Source: Gammaproteobacteria bacterium (GTDB lineage: Bacteria; Pseudomonadota; Gammaproteobacteria; Pseudomonadales; Pseudohongiellaceae). From it: 64,000 nucleotides of DNA. The position numbers were made by a program, and so were the translations under genes. Under the pieces are notes generated by a model. That model searched no databases, was not told the DNA's origin, and worked only from the letters and a program-made list of their open reading frames with translations. Of the stretch, positions 9,101 to 20,751 are shown in pieces (the first letter of the stretch is position 1; each line of letters begins with the position of its first letter). The stretch covers positions 234,898-298,897 of the forward strand of contig JAHEGE010000005.1 of the NCBI GenBank assembly GCA_024639905.1, read 5' to 3'.

Positions 9101-11352
9101 TCCGAGGCGGCGACAGGTTCTAGCAGAGGAAAGACAACCTTCTGCCCGATCTGTATGCGATTAAAATCCAGTTCCGGATTGTACTGCCGCACTAACCACA
9201 GTGGGGCGGAATAACGCGAGCGCGCAATAGTTCCGATATTCTCGTTGCGGCGAATCGTGTATTCCTCGACATCGCGTATTCTGTACTGCGCGAAAAAATC
9301 CTGCTGTAGCGAAGAGTGATAGTCTTTGCGCCGGCGCTCGAACTCGGGACGAGAGACCTTACTAAAACCTAAGGTGAGCCGCTTACCCACTATCACGGGA
9401 TCGCTATAGGCCATGCCGTTCAGTCGACGAACATCCCAAGCACGAACCGCTAACCAATCGGCATAATGGCCCAGAGTCTCAGTAGCCTGCACCTCAATAG
9501 AGTCGTCACTGGCGACCGAGTAGTCGGCCGGATCTGCGCTCAGGGCATCGGCTATTTCCGCATCGTTCTCTAACACGCCAGCGTCCGAATCGCCCGCAAC
9601 CGCCTCCAGCGCGACAGCGTTCGCCTCAACGTCGAGCTCGTCCTGTGCGGCTTGTTCGCGGAATACTCCCGCATCCTCGTCTGCCATTACAATAGAGGTT
9701 GAATCTGCTTGCTCAGCCTCTAGGGGCTCCTCTAAGGTCTCCTCGCCCCTTAGCGAAGGGTTGGCCTCGGATGCCTCTTCCCGGGGCTCGGGTGGCTCAT
9801 CGGCAATAAGGCTCGCGGGCGCGCGCTCGTTCGCTGCCAGCTGCGGCGTTGCCGTGTACAACCCCGGCAGGCGCACTTCTTGACCCGGATAGATCCTGCT
9901 CGCATCCAAGATATTGTTTAACCGCAGCAGCGCGTCTTCTCCGACCGAGAAGCGTCGCGCAATCGTCGAGACAGTATCTCCACGGCTGACAGTGTAGATG
10001 CCATCGGCAGGTGGCTGTTGTGAATCGGTTAACGAGTCATCCTGCGGCAAGAGAATTCTCTGGCCAATTTGGATGCGGTGGCTACTGGACAATTGATTGA
10101 GTGCTACGAGCTGGCCGACTGTGGTGTTAAAGCGCCGCGCGATTACCGAGAGGCTATCGCCGCGAACTACGCTGTACGCGACGTCCGGCGTCTGCACGCC
10201 AAACTTATAATCGCTTCCAATACTCGCCAGGATGCTGCTCGGCGCTTTCGAGGCTCCGCGAAGTTTTAGGTTAAAGCCCTTCGGTATGCGTTTCTGGCCA
10301 TCCCATACCACAGGCCGTAGAGCGGGATTATCTGACCTCAGTTGTTCGAGACTGATACCTGCATTGCGCGCGAACACTTCCGCATCGATGTAGGCATCTG
10401 TCGTCACTTGCGCAAACGTCGGCGCGGGGGCGAATTGCACATCGCCAAAGTAGCGCTGCGCATTGTTTTCCACATCGGTGACCGCAAGGAACTGCGCGTA
10501 GAAATTACGTGACGCGAAGCCAAAGGCTCGCCCTCGATAATTGGCAACTATCGTCTCGATATCACTCGTGCCGGTTTCTCGGACTGCGCGCGCGATGCCC
10601 CCCGCACCGTGGTTATAGGCAGTCAACGCCAGTGGCCACGTGCCGAGCACACGATAGTTATACTCAAGCAGGCTCATAGCAGCGTCCGCTGCTATATACG
10701 GGTCCATTCGCTCATCGACGATATGATCGATACGCATGAAGCGCTGGCCGGTGGCTCGCGTAAACTGCCACATGCCTGCGGCGGCTGCGGAGGAATAGGC
10801 GCCAGGATTAAACGAAGATTCTACATGGGGCAATACGCCCAAGCCCGGTGGTAGACCTTTGTCATTCACCACTTTGGCAATGTGGGCGCGATAGGCACCC
10901 GAGCGGCGCAGGCCAGCGAGGAAGCGATCCGATTGCCCCAGCTGCCAACGCACGTCGTCAGCAGCCGCCCGCAAGGTTTGGTCATCCACTCCCTGCGGCC
11001 ACAGTTCGAGCACTTCACGTTGTTCGGCCGTGAGTCCCGTGCGTTTACCCGACCCAAGAACTCGAAGTGCCTGTTTAATGCTCTCCCTCTTCTCCTCGAT
11101 TTGCTTGCGATCGAGAGGCAGAGAGGCATAGATCACATCGAGATGTCGTGCGTCGTGGAGGAAACCGCTGCGGGTATCAACCTCAGTATAGACCCGCGTC
11201 CAGAATTGAATCGCTGGCGCGAGCCCTGCCGGACGCGGAAAGTCATCGCTTCCCTGTGCTAACGCAGAAGAACACAGGAGAAACCAGGCAGAGACTATCA
11301 GCGCAAGTTGCGCCTGCAGCGCAGGCTTACTAAAAGAGGCAACGTTAGGCAA
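9097..11352 (-). CDS. mltD: Membrane-bound lytic murein transglycosylase D-like, with LysM repeats
   Basis: A 751-residue exported protein. It begins at a TTG (11352) with AGGGAAG upstream; no ATG occurs before the signal sequence (hydrophobic about 13-32, Ala-Leu-Ala-Gln cleavage). The SLT transglycosylase domain carries HVESSFNPGAYS (catalytic Glu) and AAGMWQFTRATG. Two good LysM repeats lie near 395-440 and 450-495, a degenerate one near 625-670 and another at the C-terminus near 695-742. An acidic Glu/Asp/Ala linker separates the pairs. It cleaves peptidoglycan glycan strands in the periplasm. Four LysM-like units is more than the E. coli MltD pair. It follows secF on the same strand and ends convergently with the glycosyltransferase gene. 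Confidence 0.9.
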   Translation of the reverse strand: MPNVASFSKPALQAQLALIVSAWFLLCSSALAQGSDDFPRPAGLAPAIQFWTRVYTEVDTRSGFLHDARHLDVIYASLPLDRKQIEEKRESIKQALRVLGSGKRTGLTAEQREVLELWPQGVDDQTLRAAADDVRWQLGQSDRFLAGLRRSGAYRAHIAKVVNDKGLPPGLGVLPHVESSFNPGAYSSAAAAGMWQFTRATGQRFMRIDHIVDERMDPYIAADAAMSLLEYNYRVLGTWPLALTAYNHGAGGIARAVRETGTSDIETIVANYRGRAFGFASRNFYAQFLAVTDVENNAQRYFGDVQFAPAPTFAQVTTDAYIDAEVFARNAGISLEQLRSDNPALRPVVWDGQKRIPKGFNLKLRGASKAPSSILASIGSDYKFGVQTPDVAYSVVRGDSLSVIARRFNTTVGQLVALNQLSSSHRIQIGQRILLPQDDSLTDSQQPPADGIYTVSRGDTVSTIARRFSVGEDALLRLNNILDASRIYPGQEVRLPGLYTATPQLAANERAPASLIADEPPEPREEASEANPSLRGEETLEEPLEAEQADSTSIVMADEDAGVFREQAAQDELDVEANAVALEAVAGDSDAGVLENDAEIADALSADPADYSVASDDSIEVQATETLGHYADWLAVRAWDVRRLNGMAYSDPVIVGKRLTLGFSKVSRPEFERRRKDYHSSLQQDFFAQYRIRDVEEYTIRRNENIGTIARSRYSAPLWLVRQYNPELDFNRIQIGQKVVFPLLEPVAASD

Positions 11353-11389
11353 TTCGGCTTCCCTGTTCGGTGGACAGCACAGACTTCGT

Positions 11390-12337
11390 TTAAGGGATAT
11401 CGTCTAGCTCTGAGCCTTCCTTGATCGGAATCATCAGATCTTCGCGCGTCACGTTCATCATCAGGATCACGTTAGACGCGATGTAGATAGACGAGTAAGT
11501 GCCTACCACCACTCCGATGATTAGCGCGATGGCGAAACCCTGTGTAGACTCTCCGCCGACGAACAAGATTGACACCAGCACGAGAAGTGTCGTCAATGAG
11601 GTAATGATGGTGCGGCCCAGCGTTTGATTCAAAGACACGTTCACCATATCCGTGGGCGTGCCGCTACGAAGCCTACGGAAGTTCTCGCGAATGCGGTCAG
11701 ACACCACGATTGTGTCGTTGAGTGAATAGCCGATGATCGCCAACATCGCTGCTAGCGTGTTGAGATTAAATTCCATGCCGAAAACCGAGAAGATGCCCAG
11801 CGTAATGACCAAGTCGTGCGCCAGCGCGACGACCGCACCCACCGAAAACTTAAACTGAAAGCGCACGGCGATGTACACCATAATGATGCCCAGTGCGACG
11901 AGCATGCCTAGCCCGCCCTGCTCTGCGAGCTCCGTGCCGACCTTCGCGCTCACATAGTCCGAGCCTTCGAGTGTGATCTGTGACGTCCCGTCAGCCGCGA
12001 GCAGGTCGCGGATGGTCTCGCCGACGCGAACGGCTTGACCCGCCTGATCTGCCTCGGCAACCGTTGCATCGACCGGCAGGATCACACGAATATCCCGGTC
12101 CGAACCGAAACTCACGACCACGGCGTCGCCATAACCCGCATCGGCGAGCGTGGTATTCACCTCACTAATCGCTACAGACTCGGAAAAATTGAGGCGCACA
12201 GAGGTGCCGCTCGTGAAGTCGAGACCGAAGTCCAACCCTCGCGTGGCGAGCGAGACCAGCGAGATCAGTACGAGGAGCAGCGAACTCATAGCGGCGATCT
12301 TGCGTATGCCCATGAAATCGAATTGCTTGTTTAACAT
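11390..12337 (-). CDS. secF: Protein translocase subunit SecF
   Basis: A 315-residue inner-membrane protein from an ATG at 12337. It shows the SecF order: first membrane segment (about 17-35), the GLDFGLDFTSGT stretch, a periplasmic P1 domain with GDAVVVSFGS, then five membrane segments. These include GYSLNDTIVVSDRIRENFR and the TIITSLTTLLVL segment. With SecD and YajC it uses the proton gradient to help protein export after SecA. It lies 45 bases after secD, in the standard tgt-yajC-secD-secF order. Confidence 0.97.
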   Translation of the reverse strand: MLNKQFDFMGIRKIAAMSSLLLVLISLVSLATRGLDFGLDFTSGTSVRLNFSESVAISEVNTTLADAGYGDAVVVSFGSDRDIRVILPVDATVAEADQAGQAVRVGETIRDLLAADGTSQITLEGSDYVSAKVGTELAEQGGLGMLVALGIIMVYIAVRFQFKFSVGAVVALAHDLVITLGIFSVFGMEFNLNTLAAMLAIIGYSLNDTIVVSDRIRENFRRLRSGTPTDMVNVSLNQTLGRTIITSLTTLLVLVSILFVGGESTQGFAIALIIGVVVGTYSSIYIASNVILMMNVTREDLMIPIKEGSELDDIP

Positions 12338-12382
12338 AGTCTGGTATCCCTAGAGCTCGCGGCGGGCCGCAGAGCGTTGTCC

Positions 12383-14266
12383 TTAGGCGTCACTTGCCGT
12401 CGCCTCAATGCGCGGCGGGATCGAACCTATCGATAGCGTGTCGACCTTACGGCCGCCATAGATAAGGTTGATCAGCGCGCGTGTACCTACGATCGCCGTA
12501 AACATCGAGGTGATGATGCCAATCATTAACGTGATCGCGAAACCTTTCACTGGCCCAGACCCTATCGAGAATAAGACCATCGCCACCAAGAACGTCGTCA
12601 GATTAGCGTCGAGAATCGTCGTGAACGCGCGGTCGTAACCCGCGTCTATCGCACGCTGTGGCGATGAGCCTTCAGCGAGCTCCTCGCGTATGCGGGTAAA
12701 GATCAGCACGTTCGCATCCACCGCCATACCTACGGTGAGTACAATGCCGACGATACCAGGCAGCGTGAGCGTTGCGGGGATAATCGACGACATGACAGCG
12801 AAGATGAGAAGGATATTCATCACCAACGCGATATTCGCGGCGAGACCAAACACGCGGTAGTAGAACAGCATGAAAAGGATGACGAGCGTCGCGGCTACTT
12901 GCACGCCGCGGATGCCCTGATCGAGATTCTCCTGGCCCATCGAAGGTCCGATGACTGACTGTTCAACAATAGTCATTGGTGCCGCGAGCGAACCAGAGCT
13001 AATAAGAAGAGACAGGTCGTTAGCTTCGCGGGTCGTAAGGCCAGTAATGACGAACTGACGGCCTAGCGCAGAGTTGATGCGCGCGTGGCTAATGAGTCGC
13101 TTCTCTTCGAAGAATTCAACCTCGTCGACCTCGTTACCAGACTCGTCAATAACGGTGTTAGTGCGCGACTTAGTCTCAATAAGCAGGATGTCCATGAGCT
13201 TGCCGACATTGTCACGCGTGACGCGATTCATCTGGCTGCCACCCTGTGCGTCGAGACTAATCTCCACCTGTGGCAGGCCGTTCTGGTCGAGCGACGAGCG
13301 CACGTTGCTGACGCGGTCGCCTTGCAAAATGACATCGTTATTCACGTTGACTGGCAGGCCCTGATAGTCGAAGGACTCATAGGACAAACTCGACGCGCCG
13401 AGCTCAGCTTCTAAGTGAAATTCGAGCGTTGCGATGCGCTGTAAAATACGGATCGCCTGAGCCGGGTCTTGCACGCCAGGCAGCTCAACTACGATGCGGT
13501 TAGCACCCTGCTGCTGCACCGTAGGCTCGGAGACGCCAAGCGCATCGACGCGATTAACCAGAGTCGTGCGATTCGCCTGCAGCGTGTCACGCTGAATTTG
13601 CAATACGGCGTCTGGCAGCATGCGCATATCGAGCACGAAGAAGTCGCCCTCTTCGCTATTCTGGATTTGGAGCTCCGGGAAATTCGTCACCAGCGCGGAG
13701 CGTGCCGCCGAGCGGTCGTCGGAGCTTGCGAAGCGTACGATGAGATGAGTATTAGATTCCAGGCTAAGCCCGCGCGAGCGGATGCGCTCTTCACGCAGTA
13801 TGGAGCGCACATTGCTGAGATTGTCTTCCATGCGCCGCCGAATCGCCGCATCCATGTCGACTTCCATTAAGAAGTGAACGCCGCCCTGAAGGTCGAGGCC
13901 AAGGTTCATCTTGCCCGCACCGATCGACTGCATCCAACTCGGTGTGGTTGGCGCGAGGTTGAGCGCGATGATGTATTCTGAACCAAATGCGTCTTCCAAG
14001 GCTGTCTTAGCGCGCAGCTGATCTTCCACGCTGTTCAAGCGCAGCAGCAAGCTGTCGTCGCTAAGCTCGGCACCAAAGAAATCGAGTTGCGCCGCTTCCA
14101 ATGCCGTCGTCGCACGCTCTAGATCCACCTCGATAAGTGGTGCGGCATCGCTGCTTATCTGAATCGCTTCGTCGTCCGGATAGAGATTGGGGACAGAGTA
14201 GAGAAGGCCTAGGAGCACGACCAAGAAGATCAGCGCGTTCTTCCAAGCGGGATATCGATTGAGCAT
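12383..14266 (-). CDS. secD: Protein translocase subunit SecD
   Basis: A 627-residue inner-membrane protein, close to the 615 of E. coli SecD. It starts at an ATG at 14266. Visible marks are the N-terminal membrane segment with Tyr-Pro-Asp-Asp following, LGLDLQGGVHFLMEVD (about 120-135), a long periplasmic region, and the C-terminal membrane core with GMAVDANVLIFTRIREE and AFTTILDANLTTF. It forms the SecDF complex that pulls exported chains across the membrane. A strong hairpin (14307-14340) separates it from yajC. Confidence 0.97.
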   Translation of the reverse strand: MLNRYPAWKNALIFLVVLLGLLYSVPNLYPDDEAIQISSDAAPLIEVDLERATTALEAAQLDFFGAELSDDSLLLRLNSVEDQLRAKTALEDAFGSEYIIALNLAPTTPSWMQSIGAGKMNLGLDLQGGVHFLMEVDMDAAIRRRMEDNLSNVRSILREERIRSRGLSLESNTHLIVRFASSDDRSAARSALVTNFPELQIQNSEEGDFFVLDMRMLPDAVLQIQRDTLQANRTTLVNRVDALGVSEPTVQQQGANRIVVELPGVQDPAQAIRILQRIATLEFHLEAELGASSLSYESFDYQGLPVNVNNDVILQGDRVSNVRSSLDQNGLPQVEISLDAQGGSQMNRVTRDNVGKLMDILLIETKSRTNTVIDESGNEVDEVEFFEEKRLISHARINSALGRQFVITGLTTREANDLSLLISSGSLAAPMTIVEQSVIGPSMGQENLDQGIRGVQVAATLVILFMLFYYRVFGLAANIALVMNILLIFAVMSSIIPATLTLPGIVGIVLTVGMAVDANVLIFTRIREELAEGSSPQRAIDAGYDRAFTTILDANLTTFLVAMVLFSIGSGPVKGFAITLMIGIITSMFTAIVGTRALINLIYGGRKVDTLSIGSIPPRIEATASDA

Positions 14267-14306
14267 AAGAGGGCTCTGCTTTGCGAGTAAATCGTGAATA
14301 CTAAGG

Positions 14307-14340
14307 TAGCGCAGGCCCTCGCTCTCGAGGGCCTGCGCTA
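14307..14340. promoter_or_regulatory. Perfect 15-bp hairpin between yajC and secD
   Basis: TAGCGCAGGCCCTCG (14307-14321) pairs with its exact complement at 14326-14340 around a 4-base loop. It sits in the 81-base gap inside the yajC-secD-secF run. No T-tract follows on the minus (coding) strand, so it is not a classical intrinsic terminator. A processing, stabilising or partial-attenuation element is more likely, which is inference. Confidence 0.6.
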
Positions 14341-14347
14341 ACCTGAT

Positions 14348-14671
14348 TTAGATCTTGGCGAGCGTGCCTTTAGGCAAGACTGCGGCGATCGCCGCTTTCT
14401 GCATCTTCACCTCGGCGCCAACGCCGACTTCGAGGGCGAGATAATCTTCGTCGACCCGCAACACTTTACCGAGCAAGCCACCCGAGGTGAGGACTTCATC
14501 TCCCTTACCAATGCTAGTGATTAGCTCTTTATGCTCCTTCGCGCGCTTGGATTGGGGACGCAGAATGAGCAGCCAGAACAACAGGAACATGCCACCAAAC
14601 AGAACGAGGTTAAAGGCGAGTGAAGGCTGACCGGGCTCTTGTGCGTAAGCGACGGGAAAAAGAAAATCCAT
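14348..14671 (-). CDS. yajC: Preprotein translocase subunit YajC
   Basis: A 107-residue single-pass membrane protein from an ATG at 14671. The membrane segment LVLFGGMFLLFWLLILRPQ lies near 21-41 and is followed by the family-defining QSKRAKEHKELI and GDEVLTSGGLLGKV stretch. YajC associates with SecDF. The gene sits between tgt and secD on the same strand. Confidence 0.96.
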   Translation of the reverse strand: MDFLFPVAYAQEPGQPSLAFNLVLFGGMFLLFWLLILRPQSKRAKEHKELITSIGKGDEVLTSGGLLGKVLRVDEDYLALEVGVGAEVKMQKAAIAAVLPKGTLAKI

Positions 14672-14806
14672 TGTTATGCTCTCTATAGGGGCTACTCAAG
14701 CAGCCCACTTGGCTACTCAAATAGTCTGAAAAATAGACTAAAAAAGTGTGTGCGAGTCTTCTCGACCACACGCTAAACCCGCACATTATCTCACAACTAA
14801 GGGTGT

Positions 14807-17585
<2,779 letters not shown>

Positions 17586-17785
17586 GCTGTTTATTCCCCA
17601 GTGAGCCTTCACGCTCGAATTAAGTGCTGTGGCCGCGAGGGCCTGAAAACCCTGGGATTCTACAGAAGTGCGAGACCTTAATAAATTGCTATCCACTCCC
17701 ATCAGCAAGGATACTCGACGAGACTGTCACCTTTTCTGCAGATTCACGTAAACTCGCCCCAAAGAAACGCAAAGGACACCCGCTC

Positions 17786-18946
17786 ATGAATTTCACCCTC
17801 ACCGATGAACAGCGCGCCCTGCAAGACTCCGTTCGACAATTTGCCCAGCGCGAGCTCCCAGATATCGCGCGGCAAATAGAGGAATCTGACGAGCCACCCA
17901 GCCTGGAGCTGCGTAAGCGCTTCGCCGAGCTCGGCTATCTCGGCGTAAACCTGCCTACAGAGTATGGCGGTGGCGGCATGAGCCATTTCGATGCGGTGCT
18001 GGTATTAGAAGAGCTGGCGAAAATATCGATAGCCGTCGCCTTCCCTATCTTCGAGTCCTGTTTTGGACCGACTCTGGCGATCGCTCATTTCGGCAGCGAG
18101 GCGATGAAGCAGCGCGTGCTGCCTAAGGTCTGTGCTGGCGAGATGGTCGTCGCCGTGGCGATGTCGGAGCCGGGTGCAGGCTCTGCGCTAACCGACCTGA
18201 CGACGCAGGTGCGGCGCGACGGCGAACGACTTCTGCTGAGTGGCAACAAGCGCTGGAGCTCCGGCGCCGGACATTCGGAAGCCTATGTAGTGTATAGCCG
18301 CATGGACGACAGCCCTGGCGCCAAGTCGATCGGCGCCGTGCTCGTTGAGAAAGGTGCGAAGGGTTTTACCTTCGGTAAACGCGACCATCACATGGGTTTT
18401 CGCGGCGTCTATAGCGCCGATATGTATTTCGATGATGTCGAGATCAACGACGCCGACATCCTAGTGCCCGCAGGCGGCTTTGGAAAGCTGATGGACGCCT
18501 TCGACCTCGAACGCTGCGGCAATACCACCATGTCACTCGCCACCGCGCAATCGGCCTTCGACTATGTGCTGGGCTATGTGCAGGAGCGCGAACAGTTCGG
18601 CAAACCACTCGTCGACTTCCAAGGCGTACAGATTCAGATCGCAGAGATGAAGATGAAACTCGAAGCAGCGCGGCTGCTGCTCTACCGCGCGGTGATTAAT
18701 GCCGAAAGTGGCCTGCCGTCCATAGCAGAAAGCTCGGTGGCGAAATGCTTCGCAAATGAGACCGCGCGCGAGGTGACGGGCAAGGCGATGCAGCTCATGG
18801 GGGGCTACGGCTACTCCAAGGAATACCCGCTCGAGCAAAAACTTCGCGATGCGTGGGGCTGGGGTATCGCCGGCGGCGCTATCGATATTCAGAAGGTTAA
18901 TATCACCGCCGCACTGGTCGGTCGGCGCTTTAATCAGCGCACTTAA
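17786..18946 (+). CDS. Acyl-CoA dehydrogenase
   Basis: A 386-residue flavoenzyme. The ATG at 17786 is supported by AAAGGA 9 bases upstream and by the family-like opening MNFTLTDEQRALQDSVRQF. Further marks are VAMSEPGAGSALTDLTT (FAD and substrate loop), an ERCGNTTMSLATAQSAFDYV helix, REQFGKPLVDFQGVQ, and the C-terminal QLMGGYGYSKEYPLEQ. It oxidises the alpha-beta bond of an acyl-CoA and passes electrons to ETF. The chain length or branched substrate is not clear. It is divergent from prfC. Confidence 0.93.
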   Translation: MNFTLTDEQRALQDSVRQFAQRELPDIARQIEESDEPPSLELRKRFAELGYLGVNLPTEYGGGGMSHFDAVLVLEELAKISIAVAFPIFESCFGPTLAIAHFGSEAMKQRVLPKVCAGEMVVAVAMSEPGAGSALTDLTTQVRRDGERLLLSGNKRWSSGAGHSEAYVVYSRMDDSPGAKSIGAVLVEKGAKGFTFGKRDHHMGFRGVYSADMYFDDVEINDADILVPAGGFGKLMDAFDLERCGNTTMSLATAQSAFDYVLGYVQEREQFGKPLVDFQGVQIQIAEMKMKLEAARLLLYRAVINAESGLPSIAESSVAKCFANETAREVTGKAMQLMGGYGYSKEYPLEQKLRDAWGWGIAGGAIDIQKVNITAALVGRRFNQRT

Positions 18947-18970
18947 GATCGGCAGGCATAGAGGCTACGC

Positions 18971-19642
18971 CTAGTGGACTACGGCGGCGCTCGGTGTGCC
19001 ACGAGACTCCGCATAATCTGGATGCAGGATATCGCAGCGCTGAACCAATAACAGGTCGTTGGGAAGCAGCTTATCGTATTCGTCCGCGGACGAATCAATC
19101 GCTTGCACATCGATTTCTTGGGTCAGCACACAGACGACGTCGTCGTCATCGATGTCTACCACGATCACCTGTTTGAAGCCGGCGATCGTGTCTAGCGACG
19201 CCTTCGAGCCAATGTCGAACCGAGGAGCTGGCAGCAGCGCCTCTGGGTTGCGCAGCAAACCGGTTGAGGTAAAGGCGACGCCGAAGCCCGCGGCGGCGAC
19301 GATGTGGATGATATCGATGACATCGGGATCGCCAAGGTCGACGCGCAGGGCAGTGCCGGCACTAGCAGCCGCCTCCATAGCATGAGGGTCACCAGATTCG
19401 GCACGGCGCTGATTCAGTAGACGGAGGAACAGGCTAATGTCCTCCTCGTTCCACTCGAGCGTTTCTTCTTGTTCAGAGCGCAGACTGTCCGAGGCAAGGC
19501 TCAACACCGACGTCTCGATGGTCAGGTCGTCGACCGATGTTTCTGGCGGGCACGGCACCACCATCGACACGGAACAATAGCCGTCACTGCTCTCGGCGCC
19601 AAGACGCCAGAGGAAAGGGATTTCGGCATTGAGTTCGATCAT
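18971..19642 (-). CDS. Acidic protein of unknown function
   Basis: A 223-residue protein from the ATG at 19642 (MIELNAEIPFLW); a start ten codons upstream is possible. I do not recognise the family. It has no signal peptide or clear membrane helix. It is strongly acidic, with an EEETLEWNEED-like stretch mid-protein and a four-Asp run (VVVDIDDDDVV) near 165-175 that would suit a beta-hairpin rather than a known metal motif. It is convergent with the acyl-CoA dehydrogenase gene and followed upstream by the AT-rich gap. The codon pattern looks like its neighbours, so it is probably a real gene, but no role is proposed. Confidence 0.65.
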   Translation of the reverse strand: MIELNAEIPFLWRLGAESSDGYCSVSMVVPCPPETSVDDLTIETSVLSLASDSLRSEQEETLEWNEEDISLFLRLLNQRRAESGDPHAMEAAASAGTALRVDLGDPDVIDIIHIVAAAGFGVAFTSTGLLRNPEALLPAPRFDIGSKASLDTIAGFKQVIVVDIDDDDVVCVLTQEIDVQAIDSSADEYDKLLPNDLLLVQRCDILHPDYAESRGTPSAAVVH

Positions 19643-20283
19643 AAGACGAGGCGACCTACACCAGGGTAACAAGGCTCCGGGGTCACTGAGCGTGACGCCG
19701 TGTAGGGGTTAAAGATACCACAGGCAGAGCCGCGACAAACACCCCTGTAGAGAGGACATCGAGCATGGGCTAAGTCTCGCCTACTCTCGTAACGAACACT
19801 CCGGCGCTTAGCGCAACTAGCTCACACCGATCGCAACAAGGCGCCCTAGGTAACTGTTATTCAGTAATTTTTTTAGATGACTTGCGAAGCGGTTTTTTTC
19901 CACAGATTCTGTGGATAACTCTGGGGGTAAAAAGTAAAAACGCCGTTAAAGCCAACAAAAACGTCTTATTCTAGACAAATTGCTTAATTTTTAACCATAT
20001 AGATATATATAATAAAAACAATTAGTTATGTGTTTTTTAAGCATAGTACAAGAATAAAACACGAAGAATATAGCGTTTTATGACAAGGCAGTCGCGAATG
20101 TGCATAAAATTACGAGGTAAGAGCGACCTTAACAAAACGCATGCTCGTTACCCTATGATTTTTATAGGATTTAACGGCAAGCCAAACCACTCGTTCAGTT
20201 AAACTTAAAACACCCCGCCCTTAGCAAGTGCCAGACGCCTCCAAAACTTCGCCTCATCAGTACGCGCTGTGCGAGAATAACGC
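19643..20283. other. 641-bp AT-rich intergenic region with DnaA-box matches
   Basis: No convincing coding frame. From about 19855 to 20215 the composition falls sharply toward A/T against a GC-rich background, with runs such as TATAGATATATATAATAAAAA near 20000. Exact matches to the DnaA-box consensus TGTGNATAA occur at 19910-19918 and 20099-20107, both in the same orientation, with a one-mismatch TTTTCCACA at 19896-19904. This could be promoter DNA, a nucleoid-protein site or an origin-like or titration locus; see findings. Confidence 0.6.
19896..19918. promoter_or_regulatory. Inverted pair of DnaA-box-like sites
   Basis: TTTTCCACA (19896-19904, one mismatch to TTATCCACA) faces the perfect TGTGGATAA (19910-19918). 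The inner bases form CCACAG-ATT-CTGTGG. The arrangement resembles DnaA-binding motifs of gammaproteobacterial origins and DnaA-regulated promoters. Confidence 0.45.
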
Positions 20284-20751
20284 ATGGGATCCAAATCAAC
20301 TTCAAACCAATTACTGCTGCGCGTTAGCGCAGTTGCCGTCTTCTGCCTCATCGCCTTCTCAGCGGCCGGCCTCGCCTCACGCTGGCGGGCGCAACAGGCA
20401 GCAACCCAACAGGCTATCCATGTCGCCAGCGAGATCTTCGTTTACGAGCGCACCTCCAGTCTCATGCTTTATGCTCATCCCGATCTGTTCACTCACCGGC
20501 GCGAGCTAGACTGGCCCACTTACCTCGCCAATGCTAAACGCCGCCTTGGCGGGCTCACTGCGATCGATACGATCGAAGGGGCCGTGACTGGCGCTGGGCT
20601 ATTGCGCAACTCGAATTCGGCTACCGCGGCCTATACCGTCTTCGCTCGCTTCGCCAGCGGACCTGCAGAATTAGAAATCGAGCTGATCGAATCCCAAGAA
20701 GGCTGGCTGGTCACTCGATTTAGGATTCTCGCCCAAGCACTCAATCAGTAG
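20284..20751 (+). CDS. Small membrane-anchored or exported protein, NTF2/DUF4019-like
   Basis: A 155-residue protein from the ATG at 20284. A hydrophobic N-terminal segment (about 11-30) anchors or exports it. The rest has the length and pattern of a small alpha+beta cone: a helix (QQAIHVASEIFVYER), then alternating strands ending VFARFASG, LEIELIE and GWLVTRFRIL. This is reminiscent of NTF2/DUF4019-type domains, by pattern only. It overlaps the end of the converging GspE-like gene by 11 bases. The long AT-rich region upstream may carry its promoter. Confidence 0.6.
   Translation: MGSKSTSNQLLLRVSAVAVFCLIAFSAAGLASRWRAQQAATQQAIHVASEIFVYERTSSLMLYAHPDLFTHRRELDWPTYLANAKRRLGGLTAIDTIEGAVTGAGLLRNSNSATAAYTVFARFASGPAELEIELIESQEGWLVTRFRILAQALNQ

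Noticed and set aside
19855..20215. Chromosomal origin of replication
   Set aside because: Two boxes are too few, no dnaA, mnmG or parAB gene is near, and the + strand is C-rich on both sides rather than changing sign. Kept only as a low-level finding.
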